Positions 1 to 9,411 of a DNA stretch of 48,887 nt are shown here, one piece after another (position 1 is the stretch's first letter; each line of letters opens with the position of its first letter). The stretch is from Gracilaria caudata (lineage: Eukaryota; Rhodophyta; Florideophyceae; Gracilariales; Gracilariaceae), in contig JASCIV010000096.1 in NCBI GenBank assembly GCA_030374735.1, forward strand, positions 1-48,887, given 5' to 3'. The notes beneath the pieces were generated by a model. That model was not told where the DNA came from and did no database searches. It was given only the letters and a program-made list of their open reading frames with translations. The position numbers were made by a program, and so were the translations under genes.

Positions 1-1818
1 CTCCCCCACCCAAGGTGACCGCCACACTGATACGACTTCGAGGCACACCGCGCTTCGCGCCGCCACCCCGTGTCACCACATCTGCGCAGCAGCACCACGC
101 TCCACACAGCCGGCTCCTTCTGCACACTCACGCGCCAGGGCCGCCTTTCCGTGCTCACCCCCAGACCCATCGCGCAGCGCCAGCCCATTCAGCCCGCCAC
201 GCCGCGCCGCACACACGCGCCATGCCAACGGCGCCGGCGCTGCGACGCAACCGCACGCGATGCACCGGCCGGCAATGCGACGACCGCGCACTCCGCGTGC
301 TCGATCGCGAAGAAGCGCGTGCAAACTGGAATCTGCGTGCGCGCTGTTGCCTGGTGCGCCGTGGCTGTTGTCATGTAGATCCAAAGCGCGCAACATCAAT
401 CCCAACAAAAACGCGCAACATACGAGTTCTACCACGCAACGAGCAAATGCAATGACCGAGCAAGACAAGAGAGTGGTGCGTGTGGTGTTGGTTGATTGGA
501 CGAGCTTCCGTCTTTGGGAGAGATGGGATAGGAGATTGGAAAGGAAGCAAAACTCGCAGGCAGCATGTAGACAGCGGCAATCATATCGCGAAGCATTGTG
601 GGTCGTTCGCTTTTGCGTGCGAGTTCGCAATCGATGCTACAGTCGTCATCTTCTGCTCATGGCCTTCGCCATTCCAGAGATCTCGAAAGGCGTGACGCGG
701 CCTGTCGCCGCAGGACGAGACACCGTGATCGTCAAGCTCTGGCTTTCGTCACCAAAAACAATTATCTCGTGCCTCCAATTCTCAATAGAGATTTGTGGCT
801 GGGAGTTCGATAGGCGTTGTGGAATGGTGTCAGGCACACTGCACGTCAGCTACGATATGCAACAGATGGAAGATAAAGAAAAAAAAGGCAGTGTTCCCTG
901 ATGCAATAATTTCTTTATATGACATCATGTGTGTGGCGAGCAGAAGGTGTTGCGCTGAGTTCTATATGCATGGACATGAAAGAGCAATGCCAGCCGCTCA
1001 TGATGTTCGTCGAAGCGGCATACGACATGGATGTGCGAAACCCCGAAAACCCTTGCCGAGATATTTAGATATCTAAACACATTAAGAATGCTGGCCTTTT
1101 TAAGGAGAGAGAAGTACCTGCAGGTGCTGCTCAAAGAAGAAACACATTAAGAGACCTGGACGAGTCATCGACTATGCATCTCAACCAAAAGCGCGCAGTA
1201 ATGTTACACATCATCGTTTTCCCCACGCATCGACGACGTTATGAACTTCTTAGTGAACGTCTGATCACGGACAGTTTGTCGTGGGCGTGCTCTGAAGTTG
1301 CGCTAGATGCGCCTCATGCGACTGCGATGCAGAGAGACGTCCGCATTCAATGTGCATGTTCCACGTGACAGCTGACACATTCATGACGTGCTTCCTTGAA
1401 GGACGGGGCCTCCACCCCGGCAACTCCATGCAAAGCTCTCGGCGTTTCACCGAAGGGAGGCACAATACCGCAACGCCAGAATATTACAACACAGAGCACT
1501 TCCGATGCATCAAGTCCAGCACACACACGGCTGCTTCCATGGCCATATGCCGCCTTGCTGTCCTGCAATCCGATTGGTCGCTGCGCAAACGTGTTGCATC
1601 ATGATTGGGAGCTGCATATCTGCGTGTTCATGTTGTGACTTCAGGAAGCTAAAAAAGCGCCTCCGTGCACATCCTGATATTGCGCGCGTGCTCCAAACAG
1701 CTGTGCAACGCACCGCACTCTGCTCCTTCCATGCGAGAGAGGCTTGCATTTCATATGCGCGCGCTCGGTGCTCGCGGTCGTCTCTTCCACATTCTGTCCT
1801 TCATCGCCTGTTTTCAAC
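1..1818. other. Left-edge region without a supported gene
   Basis: Open frames exist on both strands, but they are rich in Arg, His, Ala and Cys, overlap one another, and none gives a recognisable domain. Bases 1-400 are very GC-rich, like the DNA just upstream of several genes in this window (for example 12600-12950 and 18800-19130), so this could be the 5' end of a leftward gene whose body lies outside. About 250 bases before the gene at 1819 there is an inverted CCAAT box (GATTGG, near 1569), a plausible promoter element. Confidence 0.5.
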
Positions 1819-3687
1819 ATGAGTACCGCCGCTTTCATTGCGCTCAATCCACTGCCGCGCCTCGCTTCGCGCTCGCTTCTCCCTGGGCCCAGCTCAAAGG
1901 TGGCAGTGCGCCGTGTTTACCACCCTCGTATGAGCCTCGCGTCGGAACCATTTGACCAACTATGGCGTTATCTGTTATCTCATATGCAGCCTGAAACTGC
2001 TTCTATGCCGTATCAGGTTGCCACTGACATTCCTGAGGATGAGATACCATGTCACGAAGTCACAGTTGTTTCCGTTCATCCAATTACTGCTGCGCTTGAT
2101 CTCGTGCAGCTCACCGTTGACGTAGCCGATGCGCGCCTTAATGAGTCCTATACTACCCCGGGTCAGTTTGTACGACTCAAATTCTCAGATGCCAAGCCTT
2201 CCGTCTTGGCTGTTATTGCCTCTCCACCGGATCCCAATTCCACACATTTGAGCTTCATTTTTTCCCCAAAGACCCATCGAGCACTGCTTAAGCACGTCGA
2301 CAAATGCCGAACCATATCCATTTCGCACGTTATGGGCAAAGGCATTTCTCTTAATTTGCCTCGCGGTTCTAACCTTCACATTTTCGCTGACTCCCCGCAA
2401 GGTTTCGCTGCCGTTAGCGCCATGCTAGAATGGTCATCTTTTCGTGCTTCTACTGGAGAAGGTTGTAATCGCACTAGCTATATCAACGTGTATACTGCCA
2501 TTCCCACACGCAACAGCATGCCATATGCACACAAGTTGTCGGGGTGGACTGCGTATGGCGTTGCAGTTTTCCCCGTTGTGTCCATGAGTCTTGTAGAATT
2601 CGTCGGTTCAACCAAGTTGGGTTCGCAACATAAGCTGGCTAATGATCAAGCACTAGCGTGCGTCACTGAGGAGGAGACATACAGGGCTCTTCACAACTCC
2701 CTTATTTTGCACGGTTTTCGCAAATCACTTGTTCATAAGTTGACCGCCAAAGATTTGATTCGATATATATATGAGCGCGATATCTCGCCGCCGCAGTTTG
2801 TGAACAAGTTTGGTACTATGCCAGAGAGCACGTACGAGGAGTTTATGCGTGCGCAGTTTGAGCGACATGTTTGGCAGAGTTGGGTCGGCGTCCGTGAAGA
2901 CATGCGTCGCGACTTTGAAACGAAGTGGGCCTCTCAACGCAGAATGAACAGAGACGAAGCTGCGAGTCAGTGGGAGAGGGCCAATGCTTGGGCTTCTTGG
3001 TCGGCGAAGAATAGCGATCAGTGGAAGAAAGTGGAGTGGGATGACATGTCTTGGAAGCATTATTGGAAGTCGTGGGATCAGAGTAGAAGTCGATGGCAGG
3101 GAGAGAGTGTCTGGAGCAATGGGAATCAGAAGACTTGGAATCAGGCAAATGCGCAGGAGTACTGGGATTGGGTGCGGACTGGTGCTGGCAGGGGGCAAAC
3201 AACTGGAAACAGCTCCTCTTCTAATGATAGCTATACCAATGCCAGTTGGAGTCGATCCACTGGATGGAATGCGAACAGCAAAGGAGGGTACCAGCGGGGT
3301 TATCGCTATGAGTACCAGGAAGGAAGACAGGATCGTAAAAGCAGATCTCAGTACAACAGCAACAAATCGCAAGATAGTTGGCATGATAGATGGAGTTACA
3401 GCGGGTCTCAACGCAAGTCCTACTCTTCAGGCAATCGGGGCTATGGCAACTCGAGGCAAGGAGCCGATATCGACTTCTATAATATCCTCGGAATAAATTC
3501 AGGCGCTTCTAGAGCCGAGATCAAGAAGGCGTACAGGAAGAAGGCGATGGAGCATCACCCGGATCGAAATCCCAATAATGTTGAAGATGCTCACGTGAAA
3601 ATGAAACAGATTGTTGTGGCGTGGACTGTTTTGAAGGACGACCAGAAGAGACAGCGCTATGATCGCTATGGGTCCAGTGGACTCTAA
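1819..3687 (+). CDS. Ferredoxin-reductase-like protein fused to a C-terminal J-domain
   Basis: The 622-residue product starts at the ATG at 1819 (context CAACATGAG); the open frame extends upstream only to a TTG. Residues 1-45 are rich in Ser, Ala, Arg and Pro and look like a plastid transit peptide. Residues about 50-260 resemble the FAD-binding and nucleotide-binding fold of FNR-type oxidoreductases, with PGQFVRLKF and KPSVLAVIASPP closest to the small plant FAD/NAD(P) oxidoreductases. The glycine-rich nucleotide motif expected near residue 188 reads FADSPQGFAAV, so catalysis is doubtful. Residues about 365-490 form a Trp-rich segment, followed by a Ser/Gly/Tyr/Gln linker. Residues about 550-620 are a complete J-domain with the HPD triad at 580-582, the part that stimulates Hsp70 ATPase. 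I infer a plastid co-chaperone that uses a reductase fold as a binding module. The domain calls are firm for the J-domain and moderate for the FNR part. Confidence 0.85.
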   Translation: MSTAAFIALNPLPRLASRSLLPGPSSKVAVRRVYHPRMSLASEPFDQLWRYLLSHMQPETASMPYQVATDIPEDEIPCHEVTVVSVHPITAALDLVQLTVDVADARLNESYTTPGQFVRLKFSDAKPSVLAVIASPPDPNSTHLSFIFSPKTHRALLKHVDKCRTISISHVMGKGISLNLPRGSNLHIFADSPQGFAAVSAMLEWSSFRASTGEGCNRTSYINVYTAIPTRNSMPYAHKLSGWTAYGVAVFPVVSMSLVEFVGSTKLGSQHKLANDQALACVTEEETYRALHNSLILHGFRKSLVHKLTAKDLIRYIYERDISPPQFVNKFGTMPESTYEEFMRAQFERHVWQSWVGVREDMRRDFETKWASQRRMNRDEAASQWERANAWASWSAKNSDQWKKVEWDDMSWKHYWKSWDQSRSRWQGESVWSNGNQKTWNQANAQEYWDWVRTGAGRGQTTGNSSSSNDSYTNASWSRSTGWNANSKGGYQRGYRYEYQEGRQDRKSRSQYNSNKSQDSWHDRWSYSGSQRKSYSSGNRGYGNSRQGADIDFYNILGINSGASRAEIKKAYRKKAMEHHPDRNPNNVEDAHVKMKQIVVAWTVLKDDQKRQRYDRYGSSGL

Positions 3688-4596
3688 TAATATTTTGTTT
3701 GCGTCGTCTGTTCACTTGGGAGGAATTGACGACTATGTATTCCAGTGTACTATTATACTTTTGTATGGGTTTGTAAAGAATTGAATTCATGTCGGGTGAA
3801 CAATGTTTGACATAGGCGCTGGGAAGAGATGCGTTATTCGAGCAATTCTTCCAAACAAAAACTGCTTTGCTCACAGTGTGGTCTGTCAACTCTCGCATCA
3901 GTGGGGACCTCATTCTCCAGTCTGCGCCACGAGGAGGACAAGGCTGCTGAGCAAACCAATTAGAGAAACGATAGGTTTGAATAATGGATACGGTAACATT
4001 TACAGGGTGTCAGATTTTGAGTTAAACCTCGTTACCTTGTATCGATTATCGATTCGTCTTACAGGCGACGTTAGTGCAGCACCTTTGACCTCAGTTAGGA
4101 TGATGATGTCTGTAAAGCACTCTTTCAGAGCGGCGCGGTGCGAAGAGTTGGTAAAGAGTCTTGGCTGAGCAAGCTTGCCGCTAGAGTGACGGATACCGTT
4201 GACAAGGCCTTCCCTGCACCTTCGAGCGGCAGAGATCCAGGCTGTGGCTGGTTCCAAACAGCTCAAGGGCCGACAGATGACCCGAGGCGTCAGTCGAATT
4301 CGCTACGGACACGTACGTCTTCTTGACATCGACTCGGTGATTGGCTCACGCAGTGGCAGCATTGCGCAGGCGACCAATGGATCAGCCGAATGGAAATGTG
4401 GGATTACGAAAAATGCTCAAAAGTGGACGCATCGCTGTCGTTATGCTTCATCGGTCCCATTGTCAAAACGCTCCGACACCCTCTTCCTCACTCAACTCCA
4501 CGTCGCGCATCTCCACCGCTGTCTCTCAGCTGCTGCTCACATCCCTTACCGTCGCCCATGTGACCAGACGAGACGCTAAGTCTTCTTCGCGAAAGC
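3688..4596. other. Intergenic region between the J-domain gene and the transporter gene
   Basis: No open frame here shows a recognisable domain; the longest (about 120 residues) lack any motif. It should hold the 3' UTR of the upstream gene and the promoter of the DMT transporter. An inverted CCAAT box (GATTGGCTC, near 4337) lies about 260 bases before the transporter ATG. Confidence 0.5.
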
Positions 4597-5907
4597 ATGG
4601 CGGGCGGGGCGCTGCGTATCTTCATCTCCGCCGCTATTTTCGTGCTCACCGGAGTGGTAATGACCATCTCCATTCAAGGCGTCCTTTACTCTGGTGGAGG
4701 TGATCGTTCCACTTTTCTGCTGGCGATTCCTAATTACTTGGGCATCACGGCGGTTTACTTCTTTGGGGCGCGCTGCTTTCGTCTTCTAGATTCTCTGGGT
4801 GTCTGGTCCAGCGGCGGAAATGATGCAAACCGAGTGCATGTTTCTCTCTACGAGAAGAAGCTGCCGAACAAAATCGGATTCTTTGAGGCACTATTTCATC
4901 GTGACCGTCGAAAGTTGTTTGTGCTTGCATTCAACGAAACGGGAGGTTTTCTCACCGGTTTGACGGGTCTGTCAATCGCTGGCTCTGGTCTTTATCAGGT
5001 CGTGTTCTCCGGCGGCACTGTCTTCACCGCGCTCCTCACGACTTTCTTTCTCAAGAAACGTCTGACAATTTCTCAATGGCTTTTTGTGGCCTTCATAACA
5101 GTTGGGCTCATGATCACCGCCGAACAAGTAACTCATTCGGCCACCGAAACTGGAGCTGCAAGTCTTGTCAGCGGGCTCTCGTTCGTGTTGGTTTCATGCC
5201 TTTTTTACTCCACTAACTACGTCATTGCCGAACATATTCTCGACGACCTCGCGAAGGATCATGACCAGGACTCTGACGGTCTTCCACCTCCATCTGGGCT
5301 CGATTTGTCGCTGTACACAGGTGGTTCCTGTTTACTGCTATTTGGAGTATACGTCATGGCTCACACCGTGCCAAACTGGAGGCAACTCGTCGTGCGTTCC
5401 ATTGAACAACATCATGGAAACACTACTATTATCATGGAAGAGTATATCTACCTGACTGTTGCCTCTTTCTTCCACGCAATAACGCATTACGATATTGTCG
5501 CCACAGTGGGTGCAGTTCCAATCGGAGTGCTCAACGCAATTCGAGCGGTGAGTGTTTTCGGCGTGAGCTCATTGTTTTTCTGCTCACGTCAGGCATCTCA
5601 ATGCTACAACTCGCGAAAGGGTATATCGACAGCGATCGTCATTATTGGGGCGATTGGCTATTCGGCTGCATCTGCTGCGGCCAATGCTGCAAAGGGATAC
5701 ACAAAGTTGTCGCAAGTCGATGCAGTTGCAACGCGAACAGCGCGGAAGTTAAGAAGAGCAATGAGTCAATCTGTTGACCTATCGAAAAGCGTTTCGCTTT
5801 CGCTACTACAAGGCCTTGACTCACCTGCGGATAGAAGCTTCACGCTTGGAACCGTATCGAGTTCATCCAGAAAGCGGAAGGACTCCACACAGGGTACAGA
5901 CGGATGA
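4597..5907 (+). CDS. Drug/metabolite transporter (DMT/EamA-like, SLC35 type) membrane protein
   Basis: This 436-residue protein begins at an ATG in a good context (AGCATGG). It has about ten hydrophobic segments, starting at residues 5-30 and 43-60. The segment from about 110 to 170 (FNETGGFLTGLTGLSIAGSG, then TTFFLKKRLTISQWLFVAFI) is typical of DMT-superfamily carriers: a paired helix with a basic KKRL turn before the next helix. Such proteins move small metabolites, often sugar phosphates or nucleotide sugars, across Golgi, ER, vacuolar or plastid membranes. The substrate cannot be read from the sequence. The C-terminal 60-70 residues are hydrophilic and Ser/Arg-rich, probably a cytosolic tail. 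No intron is needed. SLC35F/plant EamA families are the nearest guesses. Confidence 0.8.
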   Translation: MAGGALRIFISAAIFVLTGVVMTISIQGVLYSGGGDRSTFLLAIPNYLGITAVYFFGARCFRLLDSLGVWSSGGNDANRVHVSLYEKKLPNKIGFFEALFHRDRRKLFVLAFNETGGFLTGLTGLSIAGSGLYQVVFSGGTVFTALLTTFFLKKRLTISQWLFVAFITVGLMITAEQVTHSATETGAASLVSGLSFVLVSCLFYSTNYVIAEHILDDLAKDHDQDSDGLPPPSGLDLSLYTGGSCLLLFGVYVMAHTVPNWRQLVVRSIEQHHGNTTIIMEEYIYLTVASFFHAITHYDIVATVGAVPIGVLNAIRAVSVFGVSSLFFCSRQASQCYNSRKGISTAIVIIGAIGYSAASAAANAAKGYTKLSQVDAVATRTARKLRRAMSQSVDLSKSVSLSLLQGLDSPADRSFTLGTVSSSSRKRKDSTQGTDG

Positions 5908-6235
5908 ACAAATACTGCATGCCAGGGCCCAGACTTTACATAGTTGGAATTGTATTATAGGCAGAAATATACGTTGGGTAATCATCTGTCAAAGCGAGCA
6001 AGCCCATCTTAATCACTGCTGTGGAACTTGCTCGATGTGAGACTCCCGAAGAACCAAAGCACCGCAGTTGATGCTATCTCCTACGCTTACTTCACGCAAC
6101 TGATTCTAACAACAGCTGTGGTTCATGCAAAGTAAACTGGACACAGCAAATGATATCCAATACGACGAATTCCTTGGTAGTGGATACGTAACCCGTAGAC
6201 GATCACGTTTCTGTTCTTCCTCGACAGATATGAAC
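5908..6235. other. Short intergenic region between convergent genes
   Basis: This lies between the stop of the transporter gene (plus) and the stop of the SecE gene (minus), so it should hold both 3' UTRs. A 77-residue frame crossing 6125-6358 is mostly antisense to SecE and has no motif. I see nothing else. Confidence 0.5.
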
Positions 6236-6823
6236 TCAGATCTTACCCTCAAAAAGAACGTGCGAGACGCGATAGAAAAAGCCGTCTATGAAGTACAAGG
6301 CAATAACAGCTACGATGATTGTTGCAATGATCAGTGCAGTGAGTCGAATAACTCTTGATGCTGAGGGCCATTCCACAAGTTTCAGTTCTTCAATTACTCC
6401 CTTCAAAAAGTCAATGGCAGAGTTTTCTTCTTTCTGAGACAGGCCAACCCCCATGGTCGAAATCTGTGACAAGTCTATGTCATCCTCCGTACCATTCCCT
6501 TCGACTGAGCGAGAGTTCGGTTCCGGCACGCCGACCCCAGTTAGAGTGGATAAAGTCGGCAACGGTAGCTCACTCGGAACCAGTTTCTCCAACTGGGACT
6601 CACCATCTGGTTGTTCGACGTTGGATTCCTGTTTTTGAAACTTGGCCAGCATAGAGGGTGCTTCTCGCCGCCATTTTGGGCGCTTGGCAGGAGAACGATG
6701 CCTACAAGAGCTCCTTGAGATGAAGGATGAGGCAGAAAGCACCGTAATCGGTGTGGAAACGAACGTAGTTGCTGCCGGCATTCTATGTGAGGAAACAACA
6801 GTTGTTGCGGATGAAGAGGACAT
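6236..6823 (-). CDS. secE: Plastid-targeted preprotein translocase subunit SecE
   Basis: The 195-residue protein starts at an ATG at 6823. Residues 1-60 are rich in Ser, Thr and Arg and poor in acidic residues, as expected for a plastid transit peptide. A hydrophilic acidic spacer follows. The last 60 residues are a clear SecE domain: an amphipathic stretch with FLKGVIEELKLVEWPSASR (conserved KxxxWPS core), then one transmembrane helix (about 158-180) and the DGFFYRV end. SecE is the small clamp of the SecYE channel; in chloroplasts it acts with plastid SecY and SecA in thylakoid protein insertion. Red algal plastids generally encode secY and secA but not secE, so a nuclear copy with a leader makes sense. 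It is divergent from the GTPase gene at 7337, with 513 bp between the starts. Confidence 0.9.
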   Translation of the reverse strand: MSSSSATTVVSSHRMPAATTFVSTPITVLSASSFISRSSCRHRSPAKRPKWRREAPSMLAKFQKQESNVEQPDGESQLEKLVPSELPLPTLSTLTGVGVPEPNSRSVEGNGTEDDIDLSQISTMGVGLSQKEENSAIDFLKGVIEELKLVEWPSASRVIRLTALIIATIIVAVIALYFIDGFFYRVSHVLFEGKI

Positions 6824-7336
6824 GCACTGCCCTGAAACAATGCAAGAACGAAAGAATACTTACTTTGTTGGATTGAGACTACCGCAAGCCAGCTGCAACA
6901 GAAGTTCTCACTTGGAAGATATCTCGCTTTGGCGGTAATCTTGGTATTCTTCGTTTCCACTTCAACTGGTAGAGGTTGTGGTTTTCGCTCGGGCGTGGGA
7001 GATGAGCACAGCTGGCGTGTTTCTATTGGGCAATCTTCATTGGTTGTCATTCAGTGGAGACCGTTCGGGCCCTCGTTGTTGGCTTTTTTTGGCCCGATCT
7101 GTCAACGAACAACCCTACTGCCCTCTCGACAGTTGGAGCTCATCGAACTGTGCATGTACAGAAAGCTACAGGGCGGAGATCCCCAACAACTGATCCACCG
7201 TCGTAGAAGTATTCCCTCTCCCTGCGCTCGGTAGGGGTGTACATTTCGCTTCCAGAGCGTTTCACGCTATTTCTTTGGCGGAGATCGTCCGTTCTCGACT
7301 TCCGTCGACGAAGATCTTTCTCGCACAAGGCTCAGC
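6824..7336. promoter_or_regulatory. Divergent promoter region of secE and the Sey1-like GTPase gene
   Basis: This 513-bp gap separates two start codons that point away from each other. It contains two inverted CCAAT-type boxes (CTATTGGGC near 7023 and CATTGGTTG near 7039). Open frames here are antisense continuations of secE or lack motifs. That it acts as a shared promoter is inferred from geometry only. Confidence 0.45.
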
Positions 7337-8971
7337 ATGGCTCCAGTTCAGGTCATTGACGCTGACGGAAAGGCAGCGTTGTCCGCAAGCACATGGTTCC
7401 CAGAATATGATGAAATTGGCCCGGAGGCGCTCTTCATAGTGTCCATCTTGGGCGGGCAAGCATCTGGTAAGTCTACGTTGCTTAATAAGCTGTTTGGAAC
7501 ATCTTTCGTCGTGGGCCCACGTGCAGCGGTCGCAACCGCCACGACAAAAGGCATTTCTGCTGATAAAGGGAAAGACCGAGCCACGCTTGTTGCTGTAGAC
7601 GTCGAAGGCTCTGATTCACGTGAAAGAGGACGAGATGGTCGCGCGTTTCAGGCTCGATGTGCTGCGTTCGTTACGTGTATCTCAGATGTCCTATTGGTGA
7701 ACTTGTGGTATCACGATGTCGGCAGATTTGATGCAGCTGGCTATGCATTGCTCAAGGCGGTGTTTGCTGAAGCGGCAAGAAACGCTGGTCAAGATGCGTT
7801 GAAAACCGCTCTCGTCTTCGTTGTGAGAGACGTGGACGATGATGTTGACATGAGCGAGCTCACACAGTTGCTTAAAGGGGATGCAAAGGAAATTTTCAGT
7901 GATGTGGCCAAGGATGAGGATATGGACAGTCTGTTTGCTGTGTCTGTGGTGGGTCTGCCTCACATGATACACAGGGAAGAGGCATTTAACAGCGCTTGTG
8001 AAAAGCTGGCGGAAAGAATTGTGGACGAGTCCGCGGAGGATAGCTTGGCCTCAACGGAGTTCTCCAAAGTTATTCCAGCAGACGGAATTGGCACTTTTAC
8101 CTCGAAGTTGTGGGATGAACGTGCAGCCAGTAGATCAGTCGCTACAGCCAATGGAGATGATGTTGGTGACGGAAGCGACACGATGTTGAAGAGTGCGTTC
8201 AAGTGCAATGAAGCATTCTCGCAAGCTCTATTGGATGCGTCGACTAAACTGAACGACTTCCAGGCTTCTACGTTAGAGGAAGGGGAGAAGATTGAGGGAT
8301 TTGGGGCCAAGTCAGCGCAGATCATGAATGATGCACTGACGTCGTATGACGGAGCAACAGAGGACTGTGCGGACGACAGCATTCAGATCCGGAAGCGACG
8401 TGAGCTTGAATCAATCATTGACACATCACAGCACGCAATCTTTATGAAGCAACTACAGGTTCTTCGCGAAAACGCTCTTGCTCATTTCAAGTCGGCGACG
8501 GCATCCGACGACATGCCGTCGGACTTTGCTTTCTACACTGCTGATTCACTCTTTCAGCGTGAGGTTGAAGAGTCAAAGCGGCCGGGGTCAAGTTGGAGCG
8601 CAAATCAAGAACGCCAGGACCTGCAGAACATGATGCAAGAGATATCCACGCAACGTAAACGATTGCTAACCTCGCAAGTGACGGCGGCCCAACAGCAGGC
8701 GCACGCTATGCAGTACCTGCAAATGCAGCAGAGCCAGATCAACCAGATTCAGGCGCAGGCGTACGGTGGCAGTACGGGGCAATGGAACGTTGGGGCGGCG
8801 TATAGGCCGCCGGACACGAATATCAACGCTAGTCTGAGCTACCAGCAGGGGCGCACCAACATTCAAATTTCGATGGTGCCAGACGAGTCGGCATCGTTAC
8901 TGGGCCCTAACGGCTTCACAGCAGGCGTAGGGCCTGGCAATCTCGGGCTCTCGTTCAACATTGGCTTGTAG
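7337..8971 (+). CDS. Short Sey1/RHD3-like dynamin-family GTPase without a membrane hairpin
   Basis: The 544-residue protein starts at an ATG in a strong context (CAGCATGG). The N-terminal GTPase domain has all the signatures of the Sey1/RHD3/atlastin group: P-loop GGQASGKS at 39-46, switch threonines in ATTKG at 68-72, DVEGSD (G3) at 88-93 with the adjoining RERG, a VNLWYHDVG stretch, and an RD guanine-specificity motif at 164-165. Family members of about 750-850 residues fuse ER tubules through a two-helix membrane hairpin near the C-terminus. Here no hydrophobic helix follows the helical middle region; instead residues about 430-480 are Gln-rich and probably coiled, and the last 60 are Gly/Asn/Ser-rich, ending GLSFNIGL. 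I infer a soluble or peripherally bound GTPase. A guanylate-binding protein relative is the main alternative. Confidence 0.8.
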   Translation: MAPVQVIDADGKAALSASTWFPEYDEIGPEALFIVSILGGQASGKSTLLNKLFGTSFVVGPRAAVATATTKGISADKGKDRATLVAVDVEGSDSRERGRDGRAFQARCAAFVTCISDVLLVNLWYHDVGRFDAAGYALLKAVFAEAARNAGQDALKTALVFVVRDVDDDVDMSELTQLLKGDAKEIFSDVAKDEDMDSLFAVSVVGLPHMIHREEAFNSACEKLAERIVDESAEDSLASTEFSKVIPADGIGTFTSKLWDERAASRSVATANGDDVGDGSDTMLKSAFKCNEAFSQALLDASTKLNDFQASTLEEGEKIEGFGAKSAQIMNDALTSYDGATEDCADDSIQIRKRRELESIIDTSQHAIFMKQLQVLRENALAHFKSATASDDMPSDFAFYTADSLFQREVEESKRPGSSWSANQERQDLQNMMQEISTQRKRLLTSQVTAAQQQAHAMQYLQMQQSQINQIQAQAYGGSTGQWNVGAAYRPPDTNINASLSYQQGRTNIQISMVPDESASLLGPNGFTAGVGPGNLGLSFNIGL

Positions 8972-9411
8972 ACGGTTTTGATTCAACGCTTGCCCTATTC
9001 GTCAGTAAAGCCATTCTCACGATCGTCTTCACGGATAACAAAGTTGATGATAAAGAAGACCAGTCATGTTAGATATTCGAGCACAAAGAGAGGAGGCAAA
9101 GCGTGCTTCAACGAACAGAATTGTCTCCCGGCCTTGAAATAGAATTAGGGTTAAGCCAGGCTCCCAGATTACTCTTCGTTTGTCTTGGTCTGTCCAAATA
9201 CGCATGAAAATTAGATTATTTTCAAGTATGAAGGTACACGATTGTCTGATTGGCATCCCGAGTAGAACAGAGAAAATAAGCTCCGGAGCGAACCAGCTGT
9301 CGATGACGGGGCATTCGTCGCTCATCCCTGAGTCGCGATCATACGAAGGTACTTCCAAGAGCTGGAGCTCGAAACACAACCAAGCGTCTCATTCAGCACT
9401 CGACCACGACC
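8972..9411. other. Intergenic region upstream of the 9412 gene
   Basis: It should contain the 3' UTR of the GTPase gene and the promoter of the next. An inverted CCAAT box (GATTGGCAT, near 9245) lies 165 bases before the ATG, and a copy of the dispersed motif TACGAAGGTAC sits at 9342-9352, about 60 bases before it. No coding sequence is recognised. Confidence 0.5.
9342..9352 (+). repeat. Dispersed motif TACGAAGGTAC, copy 1
   Basis: The same 11-mer occurs at 24469-24479 and, inverted, at 24575-24585. Here it continues into CTTCC, giving a small GAAG-GTA-CTTC hairpin. It lies in the probable 5' UTR or promoter of the 9412 gene. Confidence 0.5.

Noticed and set aside
1..901. Several overlapping frames at the left edge
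   Set aside because: All are consequences of stop-poor GC-rich DNA; none has a recognisable domain.
6541..7050. A 169-residue minus-strand frame overlapping secE
   Set aside because: Different frame from the clear SecE protein, no motif.
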